Below, piece after piece: positions 51,465 through 59,445 of a DNA stretch of 64,000 bases (its first letter is position 1; every line of letters starts with the position of its first letter). A model generated the notes under the pieces. It had not been told where the DNA came from and ran no database searches. It worked only from the letters and a program-made list of their open reading frames with translations. The position numbers were made by a program, and so were the translations under genes. The DNA is from Lentilitoribacter sp039986595 (lineage in GTDB: Bacteria; Pseudomonadota; Alphaproteobacteria; Rhizobiales; Rhizobiaceae), in contig JBDWQJ010000005.1 of assembly GCA_039986595.1 (NCBI GenBank), positions 186,001 through 250,000 of the forward strand, in the 5' to 3' direction.

Positions 51465-51787
51465 AAGGCTTCTGTTGCCAGGTGCCTTCGAACCCCGCCT
51501 AGTCGTGCGAACAACTAGGAGTTCATGTGAAGCTATCGCACTGCATTAAGCAGCGAGACGTGCTTCCGCATAGTTGTTATCATTTGCAACTACAAAGTTT
51601 GTCCGATAACGGTGGTACAATGCCGAGAAAAAGTACGATCTTTACGCCCTCGTCGATCCTATTTCGCCCCCATCATAATCTGATCAATCCAACAAAGATC
51701 AGTTTATGGTGGAGGCGCCGGGTACCGCCCCCGGGTCCGAATGGTTTATTTCACCGCCAATTTATTTCCATAGCTACATAAAGCAGC
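51465..51787 (-). ncRNA. ssrA: Circularly permuted two-piece tmRNA
   Basis: Read on the minus strand. The acceptor piece comes first (about 51787-51707), with T-arm stem CCGGG/CCCGG and an encoded 3' CCA at 51707-51709. A spacer of about 35 bases is removed. The coding piece then starts near 51671 with GGGGGCG, which pairs with the acceptor's CGCCTCC, and contains GGATCGACG as in other tmRNAs. The tag frame at 51549-51587 encodes ANDNNYAEARLAA, with stop TAA at 51546-51548. A TATATT -10 element lies at 51794-51799. The tag ending LAA fits ClpXP/ClpAP degradation. The 3' end is approximate. Confidence 0.95.
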
Positions 51788-51969
51788 ATCCCCAATATAA
51801 GGCTTCTGATGCTGTGTGAAAAGGCCTAAAGCATTAAAAATATGCAAGTTTAGCGAAATTGTTTCACAATTAATGATTGACTCATGACCGTCAATTGCCA
51901 AACATAGCGCTATGATTCAATAGAACTTGTGCACATGCGCGGGGCATGAAGACAATATGAGGAGACATT

Positions 51970-52281
51970 ATGAGTGATTATCTAGCAGACGTTCAAAAGT
52001 ACGATGCAGGCGCTGATGAGGCCATCGTAACAAAAATCGTAAAACATTTGGGTATTGCATTGCGCAATCGTGATTCATCAATGGTCGCATGCTCAGACAC
52101 AAAAGAACTTGATCGCGTTGTTGAGAAATGGTGTGGCAAGAAATTTGGCGTTACTGGGGACGCAGCTGAAAATGCTGTTGCAAAAACATGTGAAACAATG
52201 AGCGCTGACAAGTCAAAATCACGCGTCACATTCTATTACCTTGTTGCTAAAGAGTTGGGCAAACTCGGTGAGCTTGCTTAA
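51970..52281 (+). CDS. DUF2853 family protein
   Basis: A 103-residue protein (MSDYLADVQKYDAGADEAIVTKIVKHLGIAL...KSRVTFYYLVAKELGKLGEL) of the DUF2853 family, small, helical and cytosolic, with no known function. GAGGAG lies seven bases before the ATG and a strong terminator follows, so it is a single-gene unit. Two spaced cysteines (ACSDTKEL and EKWCGKKFG) and KTCETM are present, but no metal site can be claimed. Confidence 0.87.
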   Translation: MSDYLADVQKYDAGADEAIVTKIVKHLGIALRNRDSSMVACSDTKELDRVVEKWCGKKFGVTGDAAENAVAKTCETMSADKSKSRVTFYYLVAKELGKLGELA

Positions 52282-52307
52282 TCAGTCTTAAAATTGCATT
52301 TCTCAAT

Positions 52308-52337
52308 AAAGCCTTGCAAGTTTGCGAGGCTTTTTTA
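52308..52337 (+). terminator. Terminator after DUF2853 gene
   Basis: AAAGCCTTGCA and TGCGAGGCTTT pair around a short loop, followed by a T-run. Confidence 0.88.
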
Positions 52338-52449
52338 TTGGAAATATCACCAGTTCCTGTGTGAAGTTCACACCAACCCTTGCCTTGCTCTTGTGTCGCG
52401 CAAAAAATAGCTTAGCTTCGGCAATACGATTCTCAAGGTGAGTATAGAT

Positions 52450-53244
52450 ATGCAGCAATATCATGATCTTTTAAAACATGTCATGGAAAACGGTGTTGAT
52501 CGCGATGACCGAACAGGCACGGGCACAAGATCGGTATTTGGTTACCAAATGCGCTTCGACATCAGTGAAAAGTTCCCCGCCCTTACCACCAAAAAACTTC
52601 ACCTGCGCTCAATCATTCATGAAAACCTGTGGTTTTTAGCTGGCGACACCAACATTAAATATCTACAGGAAAATGGAGTTTCCATCTGGGATGAATGGGC
52701 TGATGAAAACGGTGATTTGGGCCCTGTTTATGGTGCGCAATGGCGTTCGTGGCCTGCACCCAACAACCAGACGGTCGACCAGATTACAAAACTAGTTGAT
52801 AGCTTGAAGAATAATCCCGATTCACGACGTCATATTGTAACGGCTTGGAACCCCGCGCAAGTCGATGATATGGCCCTACCCCCATGTCATTGTCTGTTCC
52901 AGTTTTATGTTGCTAATGGAAAGCTATCTTGCCAGCTTTATCAACGCTCTGCGGATATCTTTTTAGGTGTTCCCTTTAACATCGCATCCTATGCAATGCT
53001 AACAATGATGCTGGCACAAGTGTGTGGTTTAAAACCGGGCGAATTCGTTCATACATTAGGCGATGGGCATATTTATCATAACCATTTTGACCAAGTGAAA
53101 CTGCAATTATCCCGCGCGCCTAAAACGCTGCCAACAATGTCGATTAACCCGGATGTAAAAGATATCTTTGCGTTTAAATTCGAAGATTTCAAGCTCGAAG
53201 GTTATGATCCAGATCCAGGCATTAAAGCACCGGTTGCTGTATGA
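52450..53244 (+). CDS. thyA: Thymidylate synthase
   Basis: A 264-residue ThyA, exactly the length of the E. coli enzyme when ATG 52450 is used; AAGGTGAG lies upstream. It methylates dUMP with methylene-THF and forms DHF. Landmarks are DRTGTGTRSVFGYQMRFD, LWFLAGDTNIKYLQENGVSIWDEWA, the nucleophile in LPPCHCLFQFYV (Cys near 146), the QRSADIFLGVPFNIASYA segment and HIYHNHFDQVKLQL. Its stop overlaps the folA start by four bases (ATGA), coupling DHF production with DHF reduction. Confidence 0.97.
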   Translation: MQQYHDLLKHVMENGVDRDDRTGTGTRSVFGYQMRFDISEKFPALTTKKLHLRSIIHENLWFLAGDTNIKYLQENGVSIWDEWADENGDLGPVYGAQWRSWPAPNNQTVDQITKLVDSLKNNPDSRRHIVTAWNPAQVDDMALPPCHCLFQFYVANGKLSCQLYQRSADIFLGVPFNIASYAMLTMMLAQVCGLKPGEFVHTLGDGHIYHNHFDQVKLQLSRAPKTLPTMSINPDVKDIFAFKFEDFKLEGYDPDPGIKAPVAV

Positions 53245-53759
53245 GCGACATCTTAATTTCTATGATCGCTGCAGTATCTAAGAACGGTGTCATTGGCCGT
53301 GATGGCGATATGCCGTGGCGATTATCAACCGATCTTAAGCGATTTAAGTCTGTCACCATGGGTTGCCCGATCATCATCGGGCGCAAAACTTTCCTCTCGT
53401 TTGGTGGTAGGCCTTTACCCGGACGCCAAAACATTGTGATTTCACGCAGTCAATATGATGCGGACGGCATAACACACTGTTCTAGCTTAGAAAGCGCCAT
53501 CAAAACGGCGAAAGCCACTGCGCTGAACGATAATAAGGACGAAATATTTATTGTCGGTGGCGGTCAAATTTATGACTTAGCAATGCCGTTGGCAGATCGC
53601 CTTTATATGACGCATATTGATGCGGAGATTAATGGTGATACAAAATTCCCGGAAATTGATCAGAATATATGGGAAATTACCCATCAAGAGCATGTTCCTG
53701 CTGGAGAAAAGGACAATTACCCTACTGAATATGTGATCTATCGACGCAGGAATACGTAA
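53241..53759 (+). CDS. folA: Dihydrofolate reductase
   Basis: A 172-residue DHFR. Landmarks are ISMIAAVSKNGVIGRDGDMPWRLSTDLKRFK (substrate acid within MPWRL...DL), PIIIGRKTFLSFGGRPLPGRQNIVISR (NADPH site) and FIVGGGQIYDLAMPLADRLYMT. It regenerates THF from the DHF made by ThyA and overlaps thyA by four bases. About 120 bases separate it from hflK. Confidence 0.96.
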   Translation: MSDILISMIAAVSKNGVIGRDGDMPWRLSTDLKRFKSVTMGCPIIIGRKTFLSFGGRPLPGRQNIVISRSQYDADGITHCSSLESAIKTAKATALNDNKDEIFIVGGGQIYDLAMPLADRLYMTHIDAEINGDTKFPEIDQNIWEITHQEHVPAGEKDNYPTEYVIYRRRNT

Positions 53760-53879
53760 ATAGCAGCATAAACGTTGAAAATATCCAATTGAAGGCGAGA
53801 TGCGCGTTGAAAGCGCCTATCGCGATACCTATAACTAATTAGAACTATATTATGGTTATGTAACAGGAAAGAGAACTGA

Positions 53880-54995
53880 ATGCCTTGGAGCAATCAAAAT
53901 GGTGGAGGCGGCGGCCCGTGGGGCGGCGGCGGAGGTAACAATGGCGGCGGTGGCGGCCCTTGGGGCAATGGCCCGAAACGTCCTAATGGCGGCGGCAACG
54001 GTGGTGGCGGTGGAAACCAGCCCGACGTTGAAGAGCTATTGCGTCAAACACAAGATAAATTCAATAAAGCCGTTGGTGGTGGTGGATCTCCATTCATCTT
54101 CATTATTGGCTTTTTAGTGCTTGCATTCCTTTGGGGAACTCAAGCTATCTATACAGTTCAACCCGATGAACGCGGTGTAGAACTTCGCTTTGGTAAGCCA
54201 AAAGAAGAAGTTGCAATGCCGGGTCTTCATGTCATTTTCTGGCCTGTTGAGACTGTTGAGATTGCAAACATCTCAGAGCGCGAAATCATCTCAGGTAGTA
54301 CAAACCGTTCAGGTTCGACTGAAGGCCTGATGCTTTCAGGTGATCAAAACATTGTCGATGTTGAGTTTAAGGTGCTTTACAATATCTCAGAACCAGCAGC
54401 TTACTTGTTCAATGTTGCCCGCCCTGAAGATACGCTTCGTCAAGTATCTGAAAGCGCGATGCGTGAGATCGTAGGTCGTCGTCCAGCGCAAGATATTTTC
54501 CGTGACAATCGTGATGCAATTGCAAACGAAGTTCAGGAAATTGTTCAAAGCGTCATGGATAGCTTCCCTGCCGGTATCTCAATCAACACTGTATCCATTG
54601 AAGATGCAGCTCCTCCGCGTGAAGTAGCGGATGCGTTTGATGAAGTGCAGCGTGCGGAGCAAGACGAAGATCGTTTTGTGGAAGAAGCCAACCAATATGC
54701 CAACCAAAAACTTGGTCAGGCTCGTGGTCAAGCAGCGAAAGTTCGTGAAGAAGCAGCTGGTTATAAAGACCGTGTTGTGAACGAAGCGAACGGTGAAGCT
54801 CAACGCTTTATCTCCATTTACGATGAATACGCAAAAGCGCCTGAAGTTACACGTCAGCGTCTTTACTTAGAGACAATGGAAGGTGTGCTTGGAAAAGCTA
54901 ATAAAGTTATCATTGAGCAAGGTGGAAACGCCCAGGGCGTTGTGCCTTACCTTCCGCTTGGTGAGCTTGCAAAACCTAGAACAGGAGGCAACTAA
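53880..54995 (+). CDS. hflK: FtsH modulator HflK
   Basis: A 371-residue SPFH-domain membrane protein. Residues 1-50 are a Gly/Asn-rich tract, then one membrane segment (about 75-95, FIFIIGFLVLAFLWG) and the SPFH/prohibitin domain (VQPDERGVELRFGKPKEEVAMPGLHVIFWPVE). A coiled-coil tail ends with a Gly/Pro-rich end. With HflC it forms a periplasmic cage around FtsH and tunes membrane protein turnover. It is followed by hflC after two bases. Confidence 0.95.
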   Translation: MPWSNQNGGGGGPWGGGGGNNGGGGGPWGNGPKRPNGGGNGGGGGNQPDVEELLRQTQDKFNKAVGGGGSPFIFIIGFLVLAFLWGTQAIYTVQPDERGVELRFGKPKEEVAMPGLHVIFWPVETVEIANISEREIISGSTNRSGSTEGLMLSGDQNIVDVEFKVLYNISEPAAYLFNVARPEDTLRQVSESAMREIVGRRPAQDIFRDNRDAIANEVQEIVQSVMDSFPAGISINTVSIEDAAPPREVADAFDEVQRAEQDEDRFVEEANQYANQKLGQARGQAAKVREEAAGYKDRVVNEANGEAQRFISIYDEYAKAPEVTRQRLYLETMEGVLGKANKVIIEQGGNAQGVVPYLPLGELAKPRTGGN

Positions 54996-54997
54996 TC

Positions 54998-55906
54998 ATG
55001 TCTAGCCGTTTACCCTTTTTCTTAGGTGTCTTCGCAGTCCTTGCTGTGATTATTTACTCATCATTGTTTGTTGTGAACGAACGTGAACAAGCTATCGTCA
55101 TTCGCTTTGGTGAAATTCAAAGCGTGAAAACTGAACCAGGTCTTTATTTCAAAGTTCCGTTCACATTCGCTGATTTCGATAGCGTTCAATATGTCGAAGA
55201 TCGCACACTTCGTTTTGATCTTGAAAATATCCGTGTTCAGGTTTCAGGCGGTAAATTCTATGAGGTGGATGCGTTTGTTCTTTACAAAATTTCAGATGCC
55301 CAAACCTTTAGACAAACCGTGTCGGGTGATGTGATCGCCGTTGAATCTCGACTAAGAACACGTTTAAACTCTGCACTTCGTACAGTATACGGTTTGCGCG
55401 GGTTTGAAGCTGCTTTGTCAGCAGAACGTACATCGATGATGCGCGAAGTACGTGATCAGCTACGCCCTGAAGCGCAGGCGCTAGGTGTCACAATTGATGA
55501 TGTGCGTATTCGCCGTACAGATCTAACACAAGAAGTTTCGCAACAAACATACGAGCGTATGAAGGCAGAACGTTTAGCGGAAGCTGAAGCTATTCGTGCT
55601 CGCGGTATTGAAGCTGGCCAACGTTTAAGATCAATTGCTGATCGTCAAGTTGTTGAGTTCGTCTCTGCTGCCGAACGGGATGCACAGATCATTCGTGGTG
55701 AAGGTGATGCGGAACGAAATGCGATCTTTGCTGATGCGTTTACTCGCGATCAAGATTTCTTTGAATTTTATCGTTCAATGGAAGCTTATGGCAAAGCAAT
55801 CGAAGCTGATGGAACAACTATGGTTCTTTCACCAGATTCAGAATTCTTCAAATTCTTCAAGAATTCTGAAGGTGCACCACCAGCCGCCCCGGCACCTGGT
55901 AACTAA
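54998..55906 (+). CDS. hflC: FtsH modulator HflC
   Basis: A 302-residue SPFH protein with an N-terminal membrane anchor (FFLGVFAVLAVIIYSSLFVV), the segment VNEREQAIVIRFGEIQSVKTEPGLYFKVPF, and coiled-coil helices up to about residue 285, ending in a Pro/Ala-rich tail. It is the partner of HflK and is translated just after it, with AGGAGG before the ATG. The next gene, DUF2065, follows after 15 bases. Confidence 0.95.
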   Translation: MSSRLPFFLGVFAVLAVIIYSSLFVVNEREQAIVIRFGEIQSVKTEPGLYFKVPFTFADFDSVQYVEDRTLRFDLENIRVQVSGGKFYEVDAFVLYKISDAQTFRQTVSGDVIAVESRLRTRLNSALRTVYGLRGFEAALSAERTSMMREVRDQLRPEAQALGVTIDDVRIRRTDLTQEVSQQTYERMKAERLAEAEAIRARGIEAGQRLRSIADRQVVEFVSAAERDAQIIRGEGDAERNAIFADAFTRDQDFFEFYRSMEAYGKAIEADGTTMVLSPDSEFFKFFKNSEGAPPAAPAPGN

Positions 55907-55921
55907 TAGGAGCCTACCGCC

Positions 55922-56149
55922 ATGCATGATCTCATCGTGGCGGTAGGTCTTTTTTTGGTCATTGAAGGTTTAGTCTACGCACTAGCACCAGCTTCAATGA
56001 AAAAAATGGCATCTATTTTGCCACAAATCCCCGATAAAAATTTAAGAAATATTGGCCTGATCGCAGTCGTGATCGGTGTTGGGCTTGTGTGGCTCATTCG
56101 CGGGTGGTTAAATAGCTTTTACGGGCGACTACCTACGCATTTACAATGA
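55922..56149 (+). CDS. DUF2065 family small membrane protein
   Basis: A 75-residue protein with two membrane segments (about 3-23 and 44-64) joined by a basic loop (MKKMASILPQIPDKNLRNIG), as in the DUF2065 family. This gene regularly follows hflC in alphaproteobacteria; no role is established. Its TGA overlaps an ATGA at the beginning of the next frame, suggesting coupling to the DegP-type protease gene. Confidence 0.88.
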   Translation: MHDLIVAVGLFLVIEGLVYALAPASMKKMASILPQIPDKNLRNIGLIAVVIGVGLVWLIRGWLNSFYGRLPTHLQ

Positions 56150-56157
56150 GGAATAAA

Positions 56158-57654
56158 ATGAAGTCTAAAGCGATACATATGAGTGAAATTCTAAAGGTCA
56201 ATGCGTTCGCAGGTTTCGTACTCGCTCTGCTAATCGTTTTCGCCAGTATCAATATTGCAAAAGCGCAAGCGCCCAATGGCCCTACATCTGTTGCTGATCT
56301 TGCCGAAGGTTTGATGGGAGCTGTTGTCAACATTTCAACATCACAATCCGTTGAAAGTTCCGGACAAAGAAACACCCCGCGCAATGCGCCCGATGGCCAG
56401 CCATTCCAAGAGTTTTTTGATGAGTTTTTTCAGGACCGTGAAGATGGTCGTAGAACCCCAAATCAACAAGTCAGCTCACTCGGTTCGGGTTTTGTCATCG
56501 ATGCAGAAGGCACAGTTGTCACCAACAATCATGTGATTGAAAACGCTGACAATATCGAGGTCATTTTCGCAGATGGTCGCCGTTTGGATGCCGTTCTTGT
56601 CGGCGCTGACCCTAAAACTGACCTTGCGGTTTTGAAGGTCGAATCGGACGAGCCGCTTGCATTTGTTCCAGTTGGCGATTCCACAAAAATGCGCATTGGC
56701 GATTGGGTGATGGCAATTGGCAACCCATTTGGTTTGGGTGGCTCGGTATCAATTGGCATCGTCTCAGCGATTGGTCGTGATATTAATTCAGGCCCTTATG
56801 ATAATTATATCCAAACTGATGCTGCGATTAACCGCGGAAATTCCGGCGGTCCGTTATTTAACATGGCTGGCGAAGTCATCGGGATAAACACAGCAATTAT
56901 CTCCCCATCGGGCGGTTCTATCGGTATTGGTTTTTCTGTGCCAACAGAACTTGCCTCCAACGTCATCAATCAATTGAGAGACTTTGGTGAAACGCGACGT
57001 GGTTGGTTAGGTGTTCGCATTCAACCTGTCACCGATGACATTGCAGAAAGCCTTGGTATGGATGAAGCCAAAGGTGCACTTGTTGCAGGTGTTATCCCAG
57101 AGGGACCAGTTGAAGGCATTATGCAAGCTGGTGATATCATCGTAAAGTTTGACGGCAAAGAGGTTGGAACTGTTCGCGATTTACCTCGAATTGTTGCGGA
57201 AAGCCCTGTCGGCAAAGAAGTTGATGTTGAAATTTTGCGTAAAGGTGAGATGCAAAACATCAAAGTGACACTTGGCCGCCTTGAAGATGGCGAGCGCAAA
57301 CTAGCAGCTGCAAATGATGATCAGCCAGCAGTCACTGAAGATGACACCCCTGCCGTTGTCGAACTAATGGGAATGGAACTTCGTGAACTAACAGATGCGC
57401 TTCGTGACGAATTTGCCATTGATGAAAACACCAATGGTGTCTTGATCAACGCTGTTGATGAAGGTTCAAATGCAGACAAAAAAGATGTGCAATCAGGCAA
57501 TGTCATTGTTGAAGTTGCTCAAGAAGCTGTCAAAACACCCCAAGACGTTCAAGAGGTAATCGAAAAACTAAAATCCGATGGCCGCCGAAATGCGTTCTTT
57601 ATGATTGCAAATCAAATGGGTGAATTACGCTTCGTAACGATCCGCATAGAATAG
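56158..57654 (+). CDS. Do-family periplasmic serine protease (DegP/MucD-like)
   Basis: A 498-residue HtrA protease with a signal peptide (about 1-38, FAGFVLALLIVFASINIAKAQA). The catalytic triad lies in VVTNNHVIENAD (His), DPKTDLAVLKV (Asp) and GNSGGPLF (Ser). Two PDZ domains follow (from about 280, RRGWLGVRIQPV, and about 400, VELMGMELREL). It degrades or refolds damaged envelope proteins. I choose ATG 56158 because GAGGA sits six bases before it; an ATG at 56146 overlaps the previous stop but lacks such a site. Confidence 0.94.
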   Translation: MKSKAIHMSEILKVNAFAGFVLALLIVFASINIAKAQAPNGPTSVADLAEGLMGAVVNISTSQSVESSGQRNTPRNAPDGQPFQEFFDEFFQDREDGRRTPNQQVSSLGSGFVIDAEGTVVTNNHVIENADNIEVIFADGRRLDAVLVGADPKTDLAVLKVESDEPLAFVPVGDSTKMRIGDWVMAIGNPFGLGGSVSIGIVSAIGRDINSGPYDNYIQTDAAINRGNSGGPLFNMAGEVIGINTAIISPSGGSIGIGFSVPTELASNVINQLRDFGETRRGWLGVRIQPVTDDIAESLGMDEAKGALVAGVIPEGPVEGIMQAGDIIVKFDGKEVGTVRDLPRIVAESPVGKEVDVEILRKGEMQNIKVTLGRLEDGERKLAAANDDQPAVTEDDTPAVVELMGMELRELTDALRDEFAIDENTNGVLINAVDEGSNADKKDVQSGNVIVEVAQEAVKTPQDVQEVIEKLKSDGRRNAFFMIANQMGELRFVTIRIE

Positions 57655-57656
57655 GC

Positions 57657-58544
57657 TTAATCAACAAAATCTGTCTTACGATAGCCCTGCAAATATAGCA
57701 GGGCTGTCAAATCTGAATGATCAAGCTTGATTTTAGCCTGAGCTGCAACGGTTGGTTTGGCGTGAAGCGCAACACCAGAACCTGCAAGGCGCAACATACC
57801 AAGATCATTTGCACCATCGCCCACGGCAATAGCTTCTTCCGGTGTAATCCCAATTTGCGCAGATATTTCGTTGAGCGCATCAACTTTTGCCTGCATACCC
57901 AAAATTGGCTCACCAACTTCACCTGTTAAAACACCATCATCATCAAGCAACAAGTTTGAACGATGCTCATCAAATCCTATTTCTTTAGAAATCGGTCCTG
58001 TAAAAACAGTAAAGCCACCGGAAACAAGCGCGCAATAAGCACCATTCTTCTTCATCGTTGCCACAAGTGTTTTCCCACCAGACATTAGACTAATCCGGTT
58101 TTTAATCACATCGTCAACGACATTAAGCGAGAGCCCTTTTAACAGCCCTACCCGTTCGCGAAGCGCATATTCAAAGTCTAGCTCACCATTCATCGCACGT
58201 GCTGTGATCTCTGCGACTTTATCTTTCAAACCAACTTCGGCTGCCAACTCATCAATGCATTCTTGCTCGATCATGGTTGAATCCATATCCGCGATCAGTA
58301 ATTTTTTGCGACGCTTTTCAGTATCTTGAATAGCAAAATCGATTGCCAATTTACCGATCACTTCAAGTATAGCCTTTTTAACATGCTCTAAATCGCAGCC
58401 ATCCGGAAGCGCGACATCACAAGCAACACCATCACAAAGCCAATATAGTCCTGATGCTGAAACAGCAGATGCGACCGCTTCACCAATGGATGCAGTTAAA
58501 ATTGGATTTGACGGATGGGCTATAAGCGTGGCAACGAAGGGCAT
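57657..58544 (-). CDS. serB: Phosphoserine phosphatase
   Basis: A 295-residue HAD-family enzyme making serine from phosphoserine. The DxDxT nucleophile motif is in LIADMDSTMIEQECIDELA (about 94-112), with MSGGKTLV, LVSGGFTVFTGPI and the metal site in AVGDGANDLGML. The N-terminal 80 residues form the ACT-like part usual for rhizobial SerB. The start is ATG 58544 (MPFVATLIAHPSNPIL). The frame is open to 58673, but that would run into the miaA coding region. Its start codon overlaps that of divergent miaA. Confidence 0.95.
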   Translation of the reverse strand: MPFVATLIAHPSNPILTASIGEAVASAVSASGLYWLCDGVACDVALPDGCDLEHVKKAILEVIGKLAIDFAIQDTEKRRKKLLIADMDSTMIEQECIDELAAEVGLKDKVAEITARAMNGELDFEYALRERVGLLKGLSLNVVDDVIKNRISLMSGGKTLVATMKKNGAYCALVSGGFTVFTGPISKEIGFDEHRSNLLLDDDGVLTGEVGEPILGMQAKVDALNEISAQIGITPEEAIAVGDGANDLGMLRLAGSGVALHAKPTVAAQAKIKLDHSDLTALLYLQGYRKTDFVD

Positions 58545-59445
58545 GAATGAGATTCTCCAACTAGATAACAACTCAAGCATCCAAATAGCTGGCCCAACCG
58601 CCAGCGGCAAGTCCGCGCTCGCAGTAAAATTGGCACAATTGCATGATGGCGAGATTATCAACGTGGATTCCATGCAAATCTATGACATCTTAGATGTTAT
58701 TACCGCCCGCCCCTCTGCGGATGAATTATCTAGCGTGCCCCATCACCTTTACGGATATATTCAACCCGGCACGGAATATTCAACAGGCCACTGGTATGAC
58801 GAAGTTAGAAAAACCATTTCAGACATCACTTCCCGCGGTAAAGTTCCGGTATTTGTGGGTGGTACGGGACTATATTTTAAAGCGCTCAATGGTGGCTTGT
58901 CCAAAATTCCACCAATACCGGATGATATTCGTGGCAAATGGCGTCGAAAACTTGAGCAAGAGGGTATATCGGTTCTTTATAATGAATTGCTCAAACAAGA
59001 TCCTGAATTAGCTCGAGAGCTTAAACCCAATGATAAGCAACGTATTTCCCGTGCCTTAGAAGTTTTTGAAACGACCGGGCAATCAATCCGGAAGTTTCAA
59101 CATCAAACAGGTGCGCCACTAATCGACACTAAGCACTCGAAGAAAATCATCCTGATGCCCGAACGCCCTATCTTACATGATCGGATTAAAACGCGGTTTC
59201 ATAGAATGATGAACGAAGGTGCGATTGATGAAGTTAAAAACATACTCGCAGCCAATATTGATCCCAATCATACATCGATGAAGGCGATAGGCGTTCGTGA
59301 AATATCAAGGTATTTGGATAGCGACATCAGTTTAGATGATGCCATTGAACTGTCAGTGATCGCAACAAGACAATATGCAAAACGCCAATCGACCTGGTTT
59401 AGGAACCAGCTTGGTGCCGATTGGACAATTATTTCAAACGTATAA
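58543..59445 (+). CDS. miaA: tRNA dimethylallyltransferase
   Basis: A 300-residue MiaA that adds a dimethylallyl group to A37 of tRNAs reading UNN codons. The P-loop IAGPTASGKSALAVKLA is at about residues 14-30, then NVDSMQIYDILDVITARPS, PHHLYGYIQPGTEYSTGHW and VFVGGTGLYFKAL. The start ATG at 58543 shares two bases with the serB start on the other strand (CATG). It is convergent with the ATPase gene and ends directly beside its stop. Confidence 0.95.
   Translation: MNEILQLDNNSSIQIAGPTASGKSALAVKLAQLHDGEIINVDSMQIYDILDVITARPSADELSSVPHHLYGYIQPGTEYSTGHWYDEVRKTISDITSRGKVPVFVGGTGLYFKALNGGLSKIPPIPDDIRGKWRRKLEQEGISVLYNELLKQDPELARELKPNDKQRISRALEVFETTGQSIRKFQHQTGAPLIDTKHSKKIILMPERPILHDRIKTRFHRMMNEGAIDEVKNILAANIDPNHTSMKAIGVREISRYLDSDISLDDAIELSVIATRQYAKRQSTWFRNQLGADWTIISNV

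Noticed and set aside
51480..51500. tRNA-like T-loop (GGTTCGAA on the minus strand)
   Set aside because: It belongs to the tmRNA coding piece; no complete tRNA cloverleaf surrounds it.
58545..58673. Longer serB frame
   Set aside because: It would overlap the MiaA P-loop coding region, and the extra residues look like miaA antisense.
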